Assembly (NCBI GenBank): GCA_011523845.1
Contig: WTFV01000178.1
Coordinates: 1-64,000, forward strand
Length of the DNA: 64,000 nucleotides
DNA from: Acidobacteriota bacterium
Lineage (GTDB): Bacteria; Acidobacteriota; Vicinamibacteria; Vicinamibacterales; UBA8438
Direction: 5' to 3'
Positions 8,793 through 18,057 of this stretch are shown one piece after another. Numbering within the stretch: position 1 is the first letter of the stretch; the number at the start of each line of letters is the position of its first letter. The notes beneath the pieces are model-generated. The model was given only the letters and a program-made list of their open reading frames with translations. It was not told where the DNA came from and did no database searches. A program made the position numbers and the translations under genes.

Positions 8793-11700
8793 CTAGAAGT
8801 CGATCTGACCTCCGATCTGCATCAGCCGCGGATCCATGATCGTCGCGGGCTGCTGCCACCGCGATCCGAACGTGCTGTTGACGCTCAGCACCGAGCTGGT
8901 GTTGAGCGCGTTGTAGGCGTCGAAGTTGATCTGGAAGCGGAAGCGGCCAGCGTAGAGGATCTTGCTGACTCTCAGATCCAGCCGCCGAATCCGCCCTTCG
9001 AACAACGTCTGCGGCGGGACCAACGGCACCGTCGCCGCTCTCCGGCCGCCCGCCAGCGGCCGCCCCAGCGATGCCATGATCTCGTCGTTCGTCGCCGCGT
9101 AGTTGGCGTCTATCGGCGGTCCCGACAGATCCTGGTACGTCGCGCTGAACATCGTGTCGCCGGGCAGCGGCACCGACCCGTAGACCTTGACCTGCGTCTG
9201 GGCCTCCCAGGGTCTGACCTCGCGGCAGTTCAGCATCTGCTGGGGCGTGTCGACCACGAAGCACTGATCCTGAACCGAGCGCCCCGTGTCCACGCCGCCG
9301 CCGACCTGGATGCCGTTGGCGAACCGCCCGTCGAAGCTGACCTGGAGGAAGTGGTGCGACAGGCCGAACTGGCCGAAGTGCTCCACGCTCGTGATCAGGT
9401 TCTCCACCTGTCCGAACTTGTCCGGCTTGATGTCGTAGAGACCGCAGACCTCGTAGCCGCCGCCTCGCGGCAGGCGCGGGTCCATCGGCGCCGTGATGCA
9501 GTAGGGGTCGTAGTCGTCCGGCGTCACCAGGACGTTGTCCGTCAGCCGGACCTTGCTCGCCCCGAGCGTGCCGTAGCCCGATCCGCTCGAGAAGTACCCG
9601 CCGGTGTTGTAGTAGTAGCCGACGCTCATCGACAGCCCCTCGCGGAGCTCCTGCTGCACTTCCCAGGACATGTCCCAGTTGTAGTCGCGTTGTCCCCAGC
9701 CGCTCAGGACATCGGGGTCCCACCGCACGGCATTCGGGTTCTGCTGGCCGAAGTTCGAGTTGTCGATCGGGCCGCACTCCCCGTTGGGGCCGAAGTTCCC
9801 CAGGTCGCAGTCCGGCACGTAGTCGCCGTTGGCGTCGTTCCAGGACCGGTTCGCGAAGAGGATCGACGTGTTGATCGGATTGTTCGCCGCCGTCATGTTC
9901 GTGCTCGACTTCCCGACGTAGCGGCCCATCGCGAACTTGATCGCGGTTCGCCCGTCCCCGAACAGGTCGTAGGCGGCCCCCAGCCGCGGGCTGAAGTCCC
10001 GCCACGCCGGCACGTTGCTCCGGGGCGCGAAGTCCACCGGCGGGAGCCAGGTGTTGCCGAACGTCACGCCCGGCCAGGTCCCCGAGTCGGGCGCCCCCGG
10101 GAACGACTGCGCCGGCACGTAGCCGTTCATGGAGTCGAAGCGCGCGCCGAGATTCAGCGTCAACCGGTCGATCGTCCACTGATCCTGCGCGTAGATCCCG
10201 ATCTCGTTGACGCGGTTCTTCTCGAGCGCCGGCGTCGCATGCTGCCTGATCCGGAGCGGCACGCCGTTGCGGAACCAGTACTCGGCGTTCGTGGGCCGGA
10301 AGAAGAAGTTGTCCCGCGTCAGGTGCTCGTAGAGGAACCCGGCCTTGAAGTTGTGGGATCCGGTGACGTAGGAGACCGACCCGCGGGCCGAGTAGCGGTC
10401 CGTGTTGTTCGGGTCGCCGCGATACACCGAACCCGAGCCGTAGCTGATGCCCGTCCCCAGATCCGTGATCCGCACCATGTCCGGCGTGACGCCCGGCATG
10501 AAGAACTGGTTCCACTGCGAGATGGCTACCGCCGCGCCGGCCTCCAGCAGCAGCCGGCTCGTCTGCGTCGACGTCCACGTGCCCTGCATCAGGCGGTTCG
10601 GGTCGAACCGGTACCCGGGGCTGAATTCCTGCATGCGGGTCGAGTTCGTCGAGCCGCAGTTGCACGCCCGCTGCTCGTCGTAGGTGAAGTTGACCTTGTC
10701 CCGCTCCGACGCCTGCCAGGTGATGCGGCTCAGATACGAGTCGTACCACTCGAGCCGGCCGCTGTAGCGGTCGTCCGGCCGGTCCATCCACGGGGTGAAC
10801 CGCACGACCTTGCGTTCGGCTCCGGGCGGCGTCAGAAAGGCGCTCGTTCCCGTCGGCGGCGCCCCGGGGGCGGTGTTCTGATTCCAGAAGACGCCATCGT
10901 GCCTCCGCGAGAAGCCCCAGCTCCGCCCGGCCACGAAGTACCACACCCGGTCCTGCAGGATCGGGCCGCCCAGGCTCAACGACTGGTCCCACATCTTCAG
11001 CGTCTTGTTCGAGCGGGTCAGGCCGCGCGACCGGAGATCTGCAGTCAGGTTCTCGTTCTCCATGCGGTCGTTGGAGAAGAAGCCGGCCGCGATCCCGCTG
11101 AACTGGTTGCCCCCTTCCTTCGGAATGATGTTGACCACCGGTCCGTCGGCGTTCGTGTCCGCCCCGATGCCGCTCGTCTCGAGCACCATCTCCTCGATCG
11201 CCGCCGCGTTGATCTGGTAGCTGCTGTTCCCCGAGGTGTTCTCCACGCCCATGCCGTCGAACGCGACCTTGGTGCCCCGCTTCCCGTGGAACGAGCCGCC
11301 CACCTGCGAGCTGTACCGGCCGCCCACGTCGGCCAGACCCGTGAATCCGGGAGTCAGGGTGACCAGGTTGTTGACGTGCTTCGTGCTCATGGGCAGCGTC
11401 GACAACACCTCGTCGGTCACGAGCGTCTGCCGCCGGACGTTCTGCACGTCGACGACGGGGGCGGCCCCGGTGACCGTGATCGTCTCCTCGATGCCGCCGA
11501 CCGACATCGCCGAGTCGACGTTCGCGGTGAATCCGGTGGTGAGCTCGAGCCCCTCGCGGATGATCGTGCTGAAGCCGGGGAGGGTGAAGGTGACCGTGTA
11601 GACGCCGGGCCGCAGGTCGACGATGGAGTACAGGCCCTGGCTGTCGCTGATGGCGATCCGCTCGCCTTCGATCAGTGCCGGGCTCGCGGCGGTGACGGTC

Positions 11701-11837
11701 ACGCCGGGCAGCACGCCCCCGGTGTTGTCCGTCACGGTGCCGGAGATGCCTTGCGCGAACGCTGCTGGCGGCGCAAGTAGCAGGAAGCCGACGACGACGC
11801 ACGACCGACGCGAACGGGAGATGTTGTTCGACAACAT
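8793..11837 (-). CDS. Oar-like TonB-dependent receptor (paralogue)
   Basis: 1014 residues from the ATG at 11837, which has the purine-rich AAGGAAGGAG immediately upstream; an in-frame ATG 90 bp further up lacks such a site. The signal peptide ends AFAQ. The same order as the neighbour follows: carboxypeptidase-regulatory-like domain, TonB plug, large beta-barrel, terminal QIDF. The plug and early barrel are almost identical to the neighbouring receptor, while loops in the middle and C-terminal half differ. That fits duplication followed by divergence of ligand specificity. The gap to the next receptor is 375 bp with a conserved leader, so each copy may have its own promoter. Confidence 0.93.
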   Translation of the reverse strand: MLSNNISRSRRSCVVVGFLLLAPPAAFAQGISGTVTDNTGGVLPGVTVTAASPALIEGERIAISDSQGLYSIVDLRPGVYTVTFTLPGFSTIIREGLELTTGFTANVDSAMSVGGIEETITVTGAAPVVDVQNVRRQTLVTDEVLSTLPMSTKHVNNLVTLTPGFTGLADVGGRYSSQVGGSFHGKRGTKVAFDGMGVENTSGNSSYQINAAAIEEMVLETSGIGADTNADGPVVNIIPKEGGNQFSGIAAGFFSNDRMENENLTADLRSRGLTRSNKTLKMWDQSLSLGGPILQDRVWYFVAGRSWGFSRRHDGVFWNQNTAPGAPPTGTSAFLTPPGAERKVVRFTPWMDRPDDRYSGRLEWYDSYLSRITWQASERDKVNFTYDEQRACNCGSTNSTRMQEFSPGYRFDPNRLMQGTWTSTQTSRLLLEAGAAVAISQWNQFFMPGVTPDMVRITDLGTGISYGSGSVYRGDPNNTDRYSARGSVSYVTGSHNFKAGFLYEHLTRDNFFFRPTNAEYWFRNGVPLRIRQHATPALEKNRVNEIGIYAQDQWTIDRLTLNLGARFDSMNGYVPAQSFPGAPDSGTWPGVTFGNTWLPPVDFAPRSNVPAWRDFSPRLGAAYDLFGDGRTAIKFAMGRYVGKSSTNMTAANNPINTSILFANRSWNDANGDYVPDCDLGNFGPNGECGPIDNSNFGQQNPNAVRWDPDVLSGWGQRDYNWDMSWEVQQELREGLSMSVGYYYNTGGYFSSGSGYGTLGASKVRLTDNVLVTPDDYDPYCITAPMDPRLPRGGGYEVCGLYDIKPDKFGQVENLITSVEHFGQFGLSHHFLQVSFDGRFANGIQVGGGVDTGRSVQDQCFVVDTPQQMLNCREVRPWEAQTQVKVYGSVPLPGDTMFSATYQDLSGPPIDANYAATNDEIMASLGRPLAGGRRAATVPLVPPQTLFEGRIRRLDLRVSKILYAGRFRFQINFDAYNALNTSSVLSVNSTFGSRWQQPATIMDPRLMQIGGQIDF

Positions 11838-12061
11838 GCTCTCCTTCCTTGTCGTGACCGCGCCCCCGGGCCGCCGCGGTGCGGGCCTGCCGTGCGCCGC
11901 GGCGGACTGTGTGCGAGACAGTCCCACGCCTGCTGTTCGGCTGTCGTCTACATTCGATCGCCGAGACGACTTCCTCGCGTCCGGCGTTTACTGTCTTGGG
12001 AGTGGACGACGGAAGGCCATCGGGATTCTGTCGTTCGGTGCGGTCGGGCGGCGGGTGTGCC
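11838..12061. other. receptor leader region
   Basis: No gene is seen. Positions 11955-12040 resemble the region upstream of the second receptor (about 8520-8600), so this is a candidate conserved promoter or operator. Confidence 0.5.
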
Positions 12062-12200
12062 CTACCCCAGCGACGCCAGCCAGGCCGCGAACCGCTCGTT
12101 GAAGAGCGCCCCGGCGCGCCGCTCCCGAAGCCGCTCGACGACCTTCGGTCCCGACATCCCGAGCTTGTGCAGGATCAGCCCCGCCACCAGCGCCGAGCGG
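12062..12200 (-). pseudogene. 3' fragment of a dual-specificity phosphatase gene
   Basis: The last 45 or so codons of the phosphatase at 14185-14673 are repeated here, from a stop at 12062 to an abrupt end at the codons for SALV. I count about 11 mismatches in 139 bp. There is no catalytic motif and no start, so it is a scar of duplication or recombination. Confidence 0.85.
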
Positions 12201-12272
12201 ACCGTCGAGCGCGAGAATCGTGAGGCCGAGCGGGTTATATCGAGATATAATTATTGGGTGGAGGATGTACCT

Positions 12273-12530
12273 GTGCATGCGACCAATCTGCGCAAGGTGG
12301 GTGGCTCCGTCATGCTCGCCGTGCCCCCAGCGCTTCTCGACCTTCTGAATCTCCGAGCCGGCGCCAGAGTGGACATCGGCATCGAGGACGGCCGCCTGGT
12401 CGTCGCGCCAAGGACAGGTCCGAGCTACTCGCTCGACGAGCTTCTGGCGCAATGCGACGAGACCGCCGGTCCGAACGACGGGGATCGGGCTTGGCTGGAC
12501 GCCGGGCCGGTCGGCAAGGAACTGCTGTAG
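12273..12530 (+). CDS. mazE: MazE/AbrB-type antitoxin
   Basis: 85 residues from a GTG at 12273, chosen for GGAGG 8 bp upstream. The sequence (LRKVGGSVMLAVPPALLDLL, then LRAGARVDIGIEDGRLVV) is a standard SpoVT/AbrB swapped-hairpin DNA-binding fold, and the acidic C-terminus would wrap the toxin. An AT-rich stretch directly upstream (around TTATATCGAGATATAATTAT, 12234-12253) contains near-palindromic TATATCGAGATATA and is a plausible autoregulated promoter/operator. The partner toxin just downstream is broken, so this may be an orphan antitoxin. Confidence 0.88.
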   Translation: MHATNLRKVGGSVMLAVPPALLDLLNLRAGARVDIGIEDGRLVVAPRTGPSYSLDELLAQCDETAGPNDGDRAWLDAGPVGKELL

Positions 12531-12637
12531 ATGCAGCGGGGCGAGATCTGGATCGTAGGCTCGATTCCACCGCCGGCCATGAGCAACGGGGAACTCGGCC
12601 GGTGGTGATCCTCCCGAGTTCCGGCCACGGCAAGTAG
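12531..12637 (+). pseudogene. mazF: mazF toxin remnant (frameshifted, truncated)
   Basis: Begins at the ATG immediately after the mazE stop with MQRGEIWIV, the usual MazF start. The reading frame then shifts by one base and resumes as EQRGTRPVVILPSSG, which matches the conserved EQ(R/G)xRPVV(I/V) segment of MazF. It stops at 12635-12637, less than half the normal length of about 110 residues. The rest of the fold is not recognisable downstream. The endoribonuclease is therefore inactive. Confidence 0.7.
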
Positions 12638-13012
12638 CAGCGTAGGGATCGCGCGCGCGACAGAATCACGCAGCCCGGTCAAGCTTCCTTCGGTCGCGCT
12701 GACGAAGGGGTTTCCTGGCCGCGTACCAGGACTACGGTTCGGAACGGCTGGCGGTCCGGGGTGATCGCGTCGGATCGAAACGCTCGGAGCACATGCCTGC
12801 CGGAGGCCGACGAGTGGACGGCGGGGCACCGACCAGATGCAGGCGGCGGCCGACTACCTGAAGAGGAAACTCAGGGGCGATAACGTCAAGCGAGGTTGAC
12901 AACCGGGTTGGAGGTAGAACAAGATCAGAGGGCGGTTGGGAGGGCTGCCTCGGCGGTCCGCTGAGCCCTAGGCTCGCCCGGCTGCACTTTTTCTGTACAG
13001 ATCGCAGTTTCG
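12638..13012. other. intergenic, degraded
   Basis: About 375 bp without a supported gene. It probably holds decayed mazF sequence and the promoter of the DUF3800 gene. No clear motif was found. Confidence 0.4.
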
Positions 13013-13780
13013 ATGCATCTGCTCTACCTCGACGACTCCGGGGCGGCCGGCAACACAACTGAACAGTATCTCGTACTGGGCGGGGTGTCCGTTTTCGAGG
13101 CGCAAGCGCATTGGATCACGCAGGAGCTCGACCGGCTGGCGGAGAACATCAACCCCGGAGATCCTCACAGTGTGGAGTTTCACGCATCGGAGACCTTTGC
13201 CCGCCGCAGTCAGCCGTGGCGCGGCCTGAGTCAGGACGACGCACGGGGCACCATCAAGTCTGTCCTTGACGTACTCGCGAACGCGTACGACTCTGCCCGG
13301 GCGTTCGCTTGTGTTGTCCACAAGGCCTCGTTTCCGAATCGTGACCCGATGGAGATCGCGTTCGAGGACCTGTGCAGCAGATTCGACCGTTACTTACGGC
13401 GTCTGCGCGCTAACGGAGACACGCAGCGCGGGCTCCTGATACTCGACAAAAGCACCTACGAGACCACGCTCCAGCAGATGTCGGTTGAGTTCCGAACGCT
13501 TGGCACGAGCTGGGGAGTCATCAGGAACTTGGCGGACACGCCACTGTTCGTGGATTCGCGAGCGTCCCGCGTCATCCAACTTGCCGATCATGTGGCGCAC
13601 GCGGTGTTCCGACGATATCAGTCTGGAGACACCCAGTACTTCGACCGCATCGCTCGGAAGTTCGATTCCGAGGACGGAATCATTCACGGCTTGGCCCACA
13701 AGGAACTTGGCAATCCGCACTGCATGTGCATCGCCTGTCTCAGTCGACGCACCGGCGAAGGCCGCCAGCCAGAGGACTGA
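13013..13780 (+). CDS. DUF3800 domain protein
   Basis: 255 residues. The N-terminus LYLDDSGAAG carries the signature Asp-Asp-Ser of DUF3800, and the C-terminal half has the conserved DSRASRVIQLADHVA segment, in a family proposed to have an RNase H-like fold. Conserved acidic residues fit a metal-dependent nuclease, but the activity is not established. A C-terminal CMCIAC motif could bind a metal. DUF3800 genes are common in mobile and defence-rich regions, which fits the toxin-antitoxin remnant upstream. Its codon usage is slightly less GC-rich than the receptors, hinting at acquisition. Confidence 0.85.
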   Translation: MHLLYLDDSGAAGNTTEQYLVLGGVSVFEAQAHWITQELDRLAENINPGDPHSVEFHASETFARRSQPWRGLSQDDARGTIKSVLDVLANAYDSARAFACVVHKASFPNRDPMEIAFEDLCSRFDRYLRRLRANGDTQRGLLILDKSTYETTLQQMSVEFRTLGTSWGVIRNLADTPLFVDSRASRVIQLADHVAHAVFRRYQSGDTQYFDRIARKFDSEDGIIHGLAHKELGNPHCMCIACLSRRTGEGRQPED

Positions 13781-14184
13781 GAATCCAGCAGCGGCAGGAG
13801 CGAGTCGTCACTCCACGATCCCGAGGCGCGCGCACGGCGCCAGAGCGCCTTGATCGGGGCGCACGGGTGCGAGGACACAAGTGTGCAACGCCGACGGCGC
13901 GGATTGGGCAGCTCCCGGACCTGCCTCCTGCCGGCGCTGAGCTGGACGCATCCGGGCGGATGCGTCGGCGGTTCAGGACTAACCCGGGGTCGAGACGGCT
14001 CATCGCCCCGCGAACAGCGCAAAGTTGGCGATTGCGTCCTCGCAGGGAACGAACCAGAAGAGCACCGACGCGATCAGAGTGTGGGACGAGGCGTGGGGCC
14101 GAGTTGGTACGGAACAACAAAACCCGAAGGCTCAACGACTTGCAGGATGTTGCGGAGAAGCGGGGAACGGACACGGTGGCCCGG
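13781..14184. other. intergenic with one strong hairpin
   Basis: About 400 bp with no supported gene between two convergent genes. A perfect 9-bp inverted repeat with a 4-nt loop (13945-13953 with 13958-13966) could terminate transcription in either direction, although no T-run follows. Confidence 0.45.
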
Positions 14185-14673
14185 CTACCCCAGCGACTCC
14201 AGCCAGGCGGCGAACCGCTCGTTGAACAGCGCCCCGGGGCGGCGCTCCCGCAGCCGCTCGACGACCCGCGGTCCCGGCATCCCGAGCTTGTGCAGAATCA
14301 GCCCGGCCACCAGCGCCGAGCGGTTGAACCCCATGCCGCAGTGGGACAGCACGTGGTGGCCCTGCCCGACCAGGGTCGCCCCGAGGGAGGCAAGCGCGTC
14401 CAGCTTCTCCAGGTCCGGCACGTCCTCGTCCAGGATCGGGAAGTAGATGTAGAGGACCTGGTTGGGCACGGTCGGGACGCCGACGTCGAGGCCGCCTTCG
14501 AGATCGATCACCGTGTCGATGCCGCTCGACGAGACGATGTTCCAGTCGTGGATGACCGGCGAGATGAACAGCAAGCCCGCGTCGTCCACCTGGGTCAGGC
14601 TGAACAGCTCGGGAGGAATGTCGTAGCCGGGCGCGGGCGGGTCAGTGTCGGTGCCGGACAAATCAGCCTTCAA
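14185..14673 (-). CDS. dual-specificity/tyrosine phosphatase family protein
   Basis: 162 residues from a TTG at 14673. The active-site loop HCGMGFNRS matches the H-C-x5-R-S signature of cysteine-dependent phosphatases, and an upstream Asp-rich segment (ILDEDVPD) could supply the general acid. It is a small soluble cytoplasmic protein. The start is uncertain because the first codons overlap a truncated nuclease gene, so the 5' end may have been rebuilt by recombination. Partial copies of its 3' end lie upstream of both TonB receptor genes, so the phosphatase once preceded a receptor directly. The substrate is unknown. Confidence 0.82.
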   Translation of the reverse strand: MKADLSGTDTDPPAPGYDIPPELFSLTQVDDAGLLFISPVIHDWNIVSSSGIDTVIDLEGGLDVGVPTVPNQVLYIYFPILDEDVPDLEKLDALASLGATLVGQGHHVLSHCGMGFNRSALVAGLILHKLGMPGPRVVERLRERRPGALFNERFAAWLESLG

Positions 14674-14869
14674 TGAATCGCCGCAGGAACTTGTCGCCGA
14701 GTCCGTGGGATTCCCCCGGTGTGAGCAGCCACGCCAAGACGTTGCTGTGGCGTATCTCGTACTCCGCGTAACGTAGGACGTCGAACGGGTTGAACCGTGG
14801 GGTCTGCTGCTCCTTGTGGTATCGTCGGAATTCCGCCGACTCCACCAGCTCCCTTACGTCCTCATCCAT
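14663..14869 (-). pseudogene. N-terminal fragment of a PD-(D/E)XK-type nuclease protein
   Basis: 68 residues from an ATG at 14869. The run FNPFDVLRYAEYEIRHSN followed by VLAWLLTPGESHGLGDKFL matches the start of a widespread family of predicted PD-(D/E)XK nucleases found in defence regions. Those are normally several hundred residues long; here the frame ends just after the first conserved block, and the phosphatase gene begins there. It has no catalytic core. I treat it as a truncated remnant, though a short expressed peptide cannot be excluded. Confidence 0.6.
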
Positions 14870-14997
14870 TCGTATATTCCTCGTTCCAGGTGCCGGCTTG
14901 TTCGTCGATGCCGCGGGTTGCCGGCCTGCACGCGACAGCGTCACGGACGAGACGACAAAGCTGCTCAACTCCAATGCTGACGAGGACGCCTCAGGTG

Positions 14998-16683
14998 TCA
15001 GTACATCACGAAGGCGAACAGGCGCTGCCCCACCGCGACCAGCACGTACTGGCGGCCGTCGAGCAGGTGGGTCTGCGGCGCGTTCGAGATGTTGCCGATG
15101 CGGGTGTGCCACAGCAGATCGCCGTCGGCCGCGTCGAACGCCACGAAGTTGCCGCTGCCGTCGCCGGTGAAGACGACGCCTCCCGCCGTGGTCAGCACCC
15201 CCGCGCCGCCGCCGCCGCCGGGCGGCCAGGCGTGGCGCCAGACGATGTCGCCGGTGCGGTAGTCGATGGCCGAGAAGGCGTTGCCGCCCGATCCGACCAC
15301 GACGCGGTCCTTCCCGCCCAGCCCCATCGACCCGCGCGGGTCGGGATCGGTCAGGTACAGCAGGTTGAACCCGTTGTTCTCCTGCGTGTAGAAGAGGCCG
15401 GTGTCGGGATTGAACGCCGGCGGCTGCCAGTTGGTGACGCCGCCTTCCACCGGTGAGACCAGGGCGCCGGGGATGATGGCCTCCTTGCGCGGATCGGGGT
15501 TCGGGGAGCCGCTCTCGCGGACGTGGCTGGCCCAGTTGGCGGTGGCGCCGTAGCGGCTGGTGGCGATGTGCTCGCCGGTCACCCGGTCGACGGTGAAGAA
15601 GTAGCCGTTGCGCGCCGCCGTCGAGACCAGCTTGCGGGGCTCCCCGTCGATGACCCCGTCGATCAGGATCGGCGTCTGCGCGGAGTCCCAGTCGTGGGTG
15701 TCGTGAGGAGAGGTCTGGAAGTACCAGGCCATCTCGCCGGTCGCCACGTCGACCGCGATCAGCGTGCAGGTGAACAGGTTGTCGCCGCGCCGCGCAACCC
15801 CGGTGTAGCCCGGCGTCGGGTTCCCGGTGCCGAAGATGTAGTAGTTGGTCTCGGGGTCGTAGACGCCGGGCACCCAGACCTGCCCGCCGCCGTGCGAGGC
15901 CGCGTCCAGGTTCGGCCACGTCTCCAGCCCCGGATCGCCCGGCTTCATGGGCACCGTGTAGAAGATCCACTGCCGCTCGCCGGTGGCCGGGTCGAACGAC
16001 TGCAGGAAGCCCGGCGCGTCGAGGTCGTTGCCGGTGCCGACCAGCAGGTGGTCGCCGACGACGATCGGCGCCATGGTCGAGAAGTACTGCTCCTCGAAGC
16101 TCGCGATCTCGGTGTGCCAGCGCTCCTCGCCGGTGCGCAGGTCGAGCGACACCAGGTAGTTGTCGACCGTCTCGAAGAAGAGCGAGTCGCGCCAGATGGC
16201 CGCCCCGCGGTTGCCGATGTGGGGGCCGCCGCGGGTCTTCCAGAAGTAGTGCCAGCGCTCGGTGCCGTCGCGCGCGTCGAGGGCCCAGACGTGATCCGGG
16301 GCGGTGACGTACAGCAGGTCGCCCACCTGCAGGATGGACCCCTTGATGCGCTGGCTGCCGATCGTGAACCCGCTGCCCACGCCGCCGATGAAGTCCGGGG
16401 CGCGGGGGCCCGTCAGCGGCGGCATGCCGGTGTTCAGCTCCACCGTCCAGGCCAGCGTCAGGTGCTTGACCGTCTCGGTGTTCACCTGGGTCAGCTTGCT
16501 GTAGCGCCGGCCCGTGTAGTCGCCGGAGTAGGTCGGCCACGACGCTTCGAGCGGCGCGGTGAGCGATGCCGGATCGAGCCCGTCCTCCTGCGCGGCGGCG
16601 GTCGAAGGAGCGATCACGGCCAACGCCGCGGCGGAAGCGATCGTCGATGCGGCGGCGAGCAGGGGAAGCAGGATCCGTCTCAT
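14998..16683 (-). CDS. PQQ-like beta-propeller quinoprotein (dehydrogenase family)
   Basis: 561 residues from an ATG at 16683 that overlaps the cytochrome stop as ATGA. A signal peptide ends near AAAQ, so it is periplasmic. The repeated blade motifs (AWTVELNTGMPPLTG, GTERWHYFWKTRGG, GTGNPTPGYTG, GDIVWRHAWPPGG) are those of methanol/alcohol dehydrogenase-like propellers. I see no vicinal Cys-Cys pair, which many true PQQ alcohol dehydrogenases carry, so it may be one of the acidobacterial quinoproteins of unknown activity. Translational coupling to a di-haem cytochrome c argues that the two pass electrons to the respiratory chain. Confidence 0.88.
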   Translation of the reverse strand: MRRILLPLLAAASTIASAAALAVIAPSTAAAQEDGLDPASLTAPLEASWPTYSGDYTGRRYSKLTQVNTETVKHLTLAWTVELNTGMPPLTGPRAPDFIGGVGSGFTIGSQRIKGSILQVGDLLYVTAPDHVWALDARDGTERWHYFWKTRGGPHIGNRGAAIWRDSLFFETVDNYLVSLDLRTGEERWHTEIASFEEQYFSTMAPIVVGDHLLVGTGNDLDAPGFLQSFDPATGERQWIFYTVPMKPGDPGLETWPNLDAASHGGGQVWVPGVYDPETNYYIFGTGNPTPGYTGVARRGDNLFTCTLIAVDVATGEMAWYFQTSPHDTHDWDSAQTPILIDGVIDGEPRKLVSTAARNGYFFTVDRVTGEHIATSRYGATANWASHVRESGSPNPDPRKEAIIPGALVSPVEGGVTNWQPPAFNPDTGLFYTQENNGFNLLYLTDPDPRGSMGLGGKDRVVVGSGGNAFSAIDYRTGDIVWRHAWPPGGGGGAGVLTTAGGVVFTGDGSGNFVAFDAADGDLLWHTRIGNISNAPQTHLLDGRQYVLVAVGQRLFAFVMY

Positions 16684-17732
16684 TTCAGGGTCACCAGATA
16701 GGCCGTGACGTTGTGGATGTCGGCGTCGCCGTACTCGGAGAGCAGCTCGCGGTGCCGGGCCAGCGGGTCGGCCAGCTCGATTCGCGCGTTGCCGCCGCGC
16801 CGGCTGAACGAGCGGTGGCGGCCGTCGGTCGTCGTCAGCACGACCACGAAGTCGTCGAGCCGCTCGAGCCGCCCGGCCACCCGCTCGCCCGCGGAGGTGG
16901 TGACGGTTACCTCCACCGGGGGCCGCGGACCGCCGCGGGAGCCGCCGCGCACCCAGGTGTTCTGGAGCTCCTTCGGCTCGGCGATCCGCGAGGCGATGCC
17001 CTGCAGGTCGCCGGCCGGCGAATGGCACGCGGCGCACTGCGCGGCGAAGTAGGCCTCTCCCGCCGCCGCGTCGCCGACCAGGATGTCCAGCTCCACCGGC
17101 TCGCCCTCCGGCGGCCCGCCCTGACGCGTCGCGGTGGAAAGGACGTCGTGGATGTACTCGGCGACGGCCCGAACGTCCTCGTCGGACAGCGGCACCGGCG
17201 GCATCCCGGAGCCGTCCGCGGCCGTGCTGCCGTTCCGGATGACCGGTCCCATCAGCTCGCCCTGCAGGTCGCGCAGGACGAGCTGCGACCGCAGCAGGTT
17301 GGGGCCGCCGAGGTCGCCGCCCCGCAGGTCGACGCCGTGGCAGGCGCGGCAGTTGATGCCGTATATCCCCCGGCCGCGGGCGATCAGCTCGGGATCGCCG
17401 GGCGCTCGCTGCAATGCCGGGTAGAGTCCCTGGCGCCGTGGTTGTCCCCCGGCCTGTGCGGCCCCACCGGCCGCTGGTGCTTCGGCGCCGCCGCCCGCCG
17501 CCGGTGCTTCGGTGCCGCCGCCCGCCGCCGGTGCTTCGGCGCCGCCGCCCGCCGCCGGTGCTTCGGCGCCGCCGCCCGCCGGTCCGGCCCCGCCGGCTCG
17601 TCCTCCGATCCCGCCGGCCGCCGGCGCTTCGACGGCTGCGCCGGCCACTGTCTCCTCGCCCAACGCCGCCGCGACGGCCGTCGCCAGCAGCAGGGCCCCG
17701 ATGGTCGTTACGGTCCGACTCGCGTTGTGCAT
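16680..17732 (-). CDS. di-haem cytochrome c with Ala/Gly/Glu repeat linker
   Basis: 350 residues with a signal peptide. Two haem c sites are visible, CRACH near residue 128 and CAACH near 233, separated by a conserved GMPPVPLSDEDV segment that probably supplies the distal Met. Before the first haem there is a low-complexity linker of about four copies of a 10-residue GGGAEAPAA unit (residues 52-92), likely a flexible tether. The stop overlaps the quinoprotein start, so the pair is co-translated and the cytochrome is the probable electron acceptor of the propeller protein. Confidence 0.9.
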   Translation of the reverse strand: MHNASRTVTTIGALLLATAVAAALGEETVAGAAVEAPAAGGIGGRAGGAGPAGGGAEAPAAGGGAEAPAAGGGTEAPAAGGGAEAPAAGGAAQAGGQPRRQGLYPALQRAPGDPELIARGRGIYGINCRACHGVDLRGGDLGGPNLLRSQLVLRDLQGELMGPVIRNGSTAADGSGMPPVPLSDEDVRAVAEYIHDVLSTATRQGGPPEGEPVELDILVGDAAAGEAYFAAQCAACHSPAGDLQGIASRIAEPKELQNTWVRGGSRGGPRPPVEVTVTTSAGERVAGRLERLDDFVVVLTTTDGRHRSFSRRGGNARIELADPLARHRELLSEYGDADIHNVTAYLVTLK

Positions 17733-18057
17733 CCCGGCGATTATGGTCCCGGCGCGGCGGGTGTCAAGGGACGGGCTCTACCGCAGTGTGGCATTGTCGA
17801 GGCTCGACCCTGCCCGTCAAGCGCCGGCGGCGTACGTCCGACACGATCACGGAGTGTCCGAACCGGCCCCGCAGGGAGTCCGTCACGCCCAGCACGGCGG
17901 CTGGCGGAAGGAAGGTCGAGCCGGGCGGCACGCGGTGGTTTTCGGCATGACGGTCAACGGCGCGCACCGCGCGGGTGACGATGGAAGGTCGGGCCGGGGA
18001 AGACGCCGCGGTTTCGCTGGCGCGGGCGCCCGTGCCGCGCTACCATCAACAGTTGCG
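17733..18057. other. divergent intergenic region
   Basis: About 325 bp between the divergent cytochrome and DUF4159 genes. It should contain both promoters. No convincing motif, repeat or small gene was seen. Confidence 0.5.
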
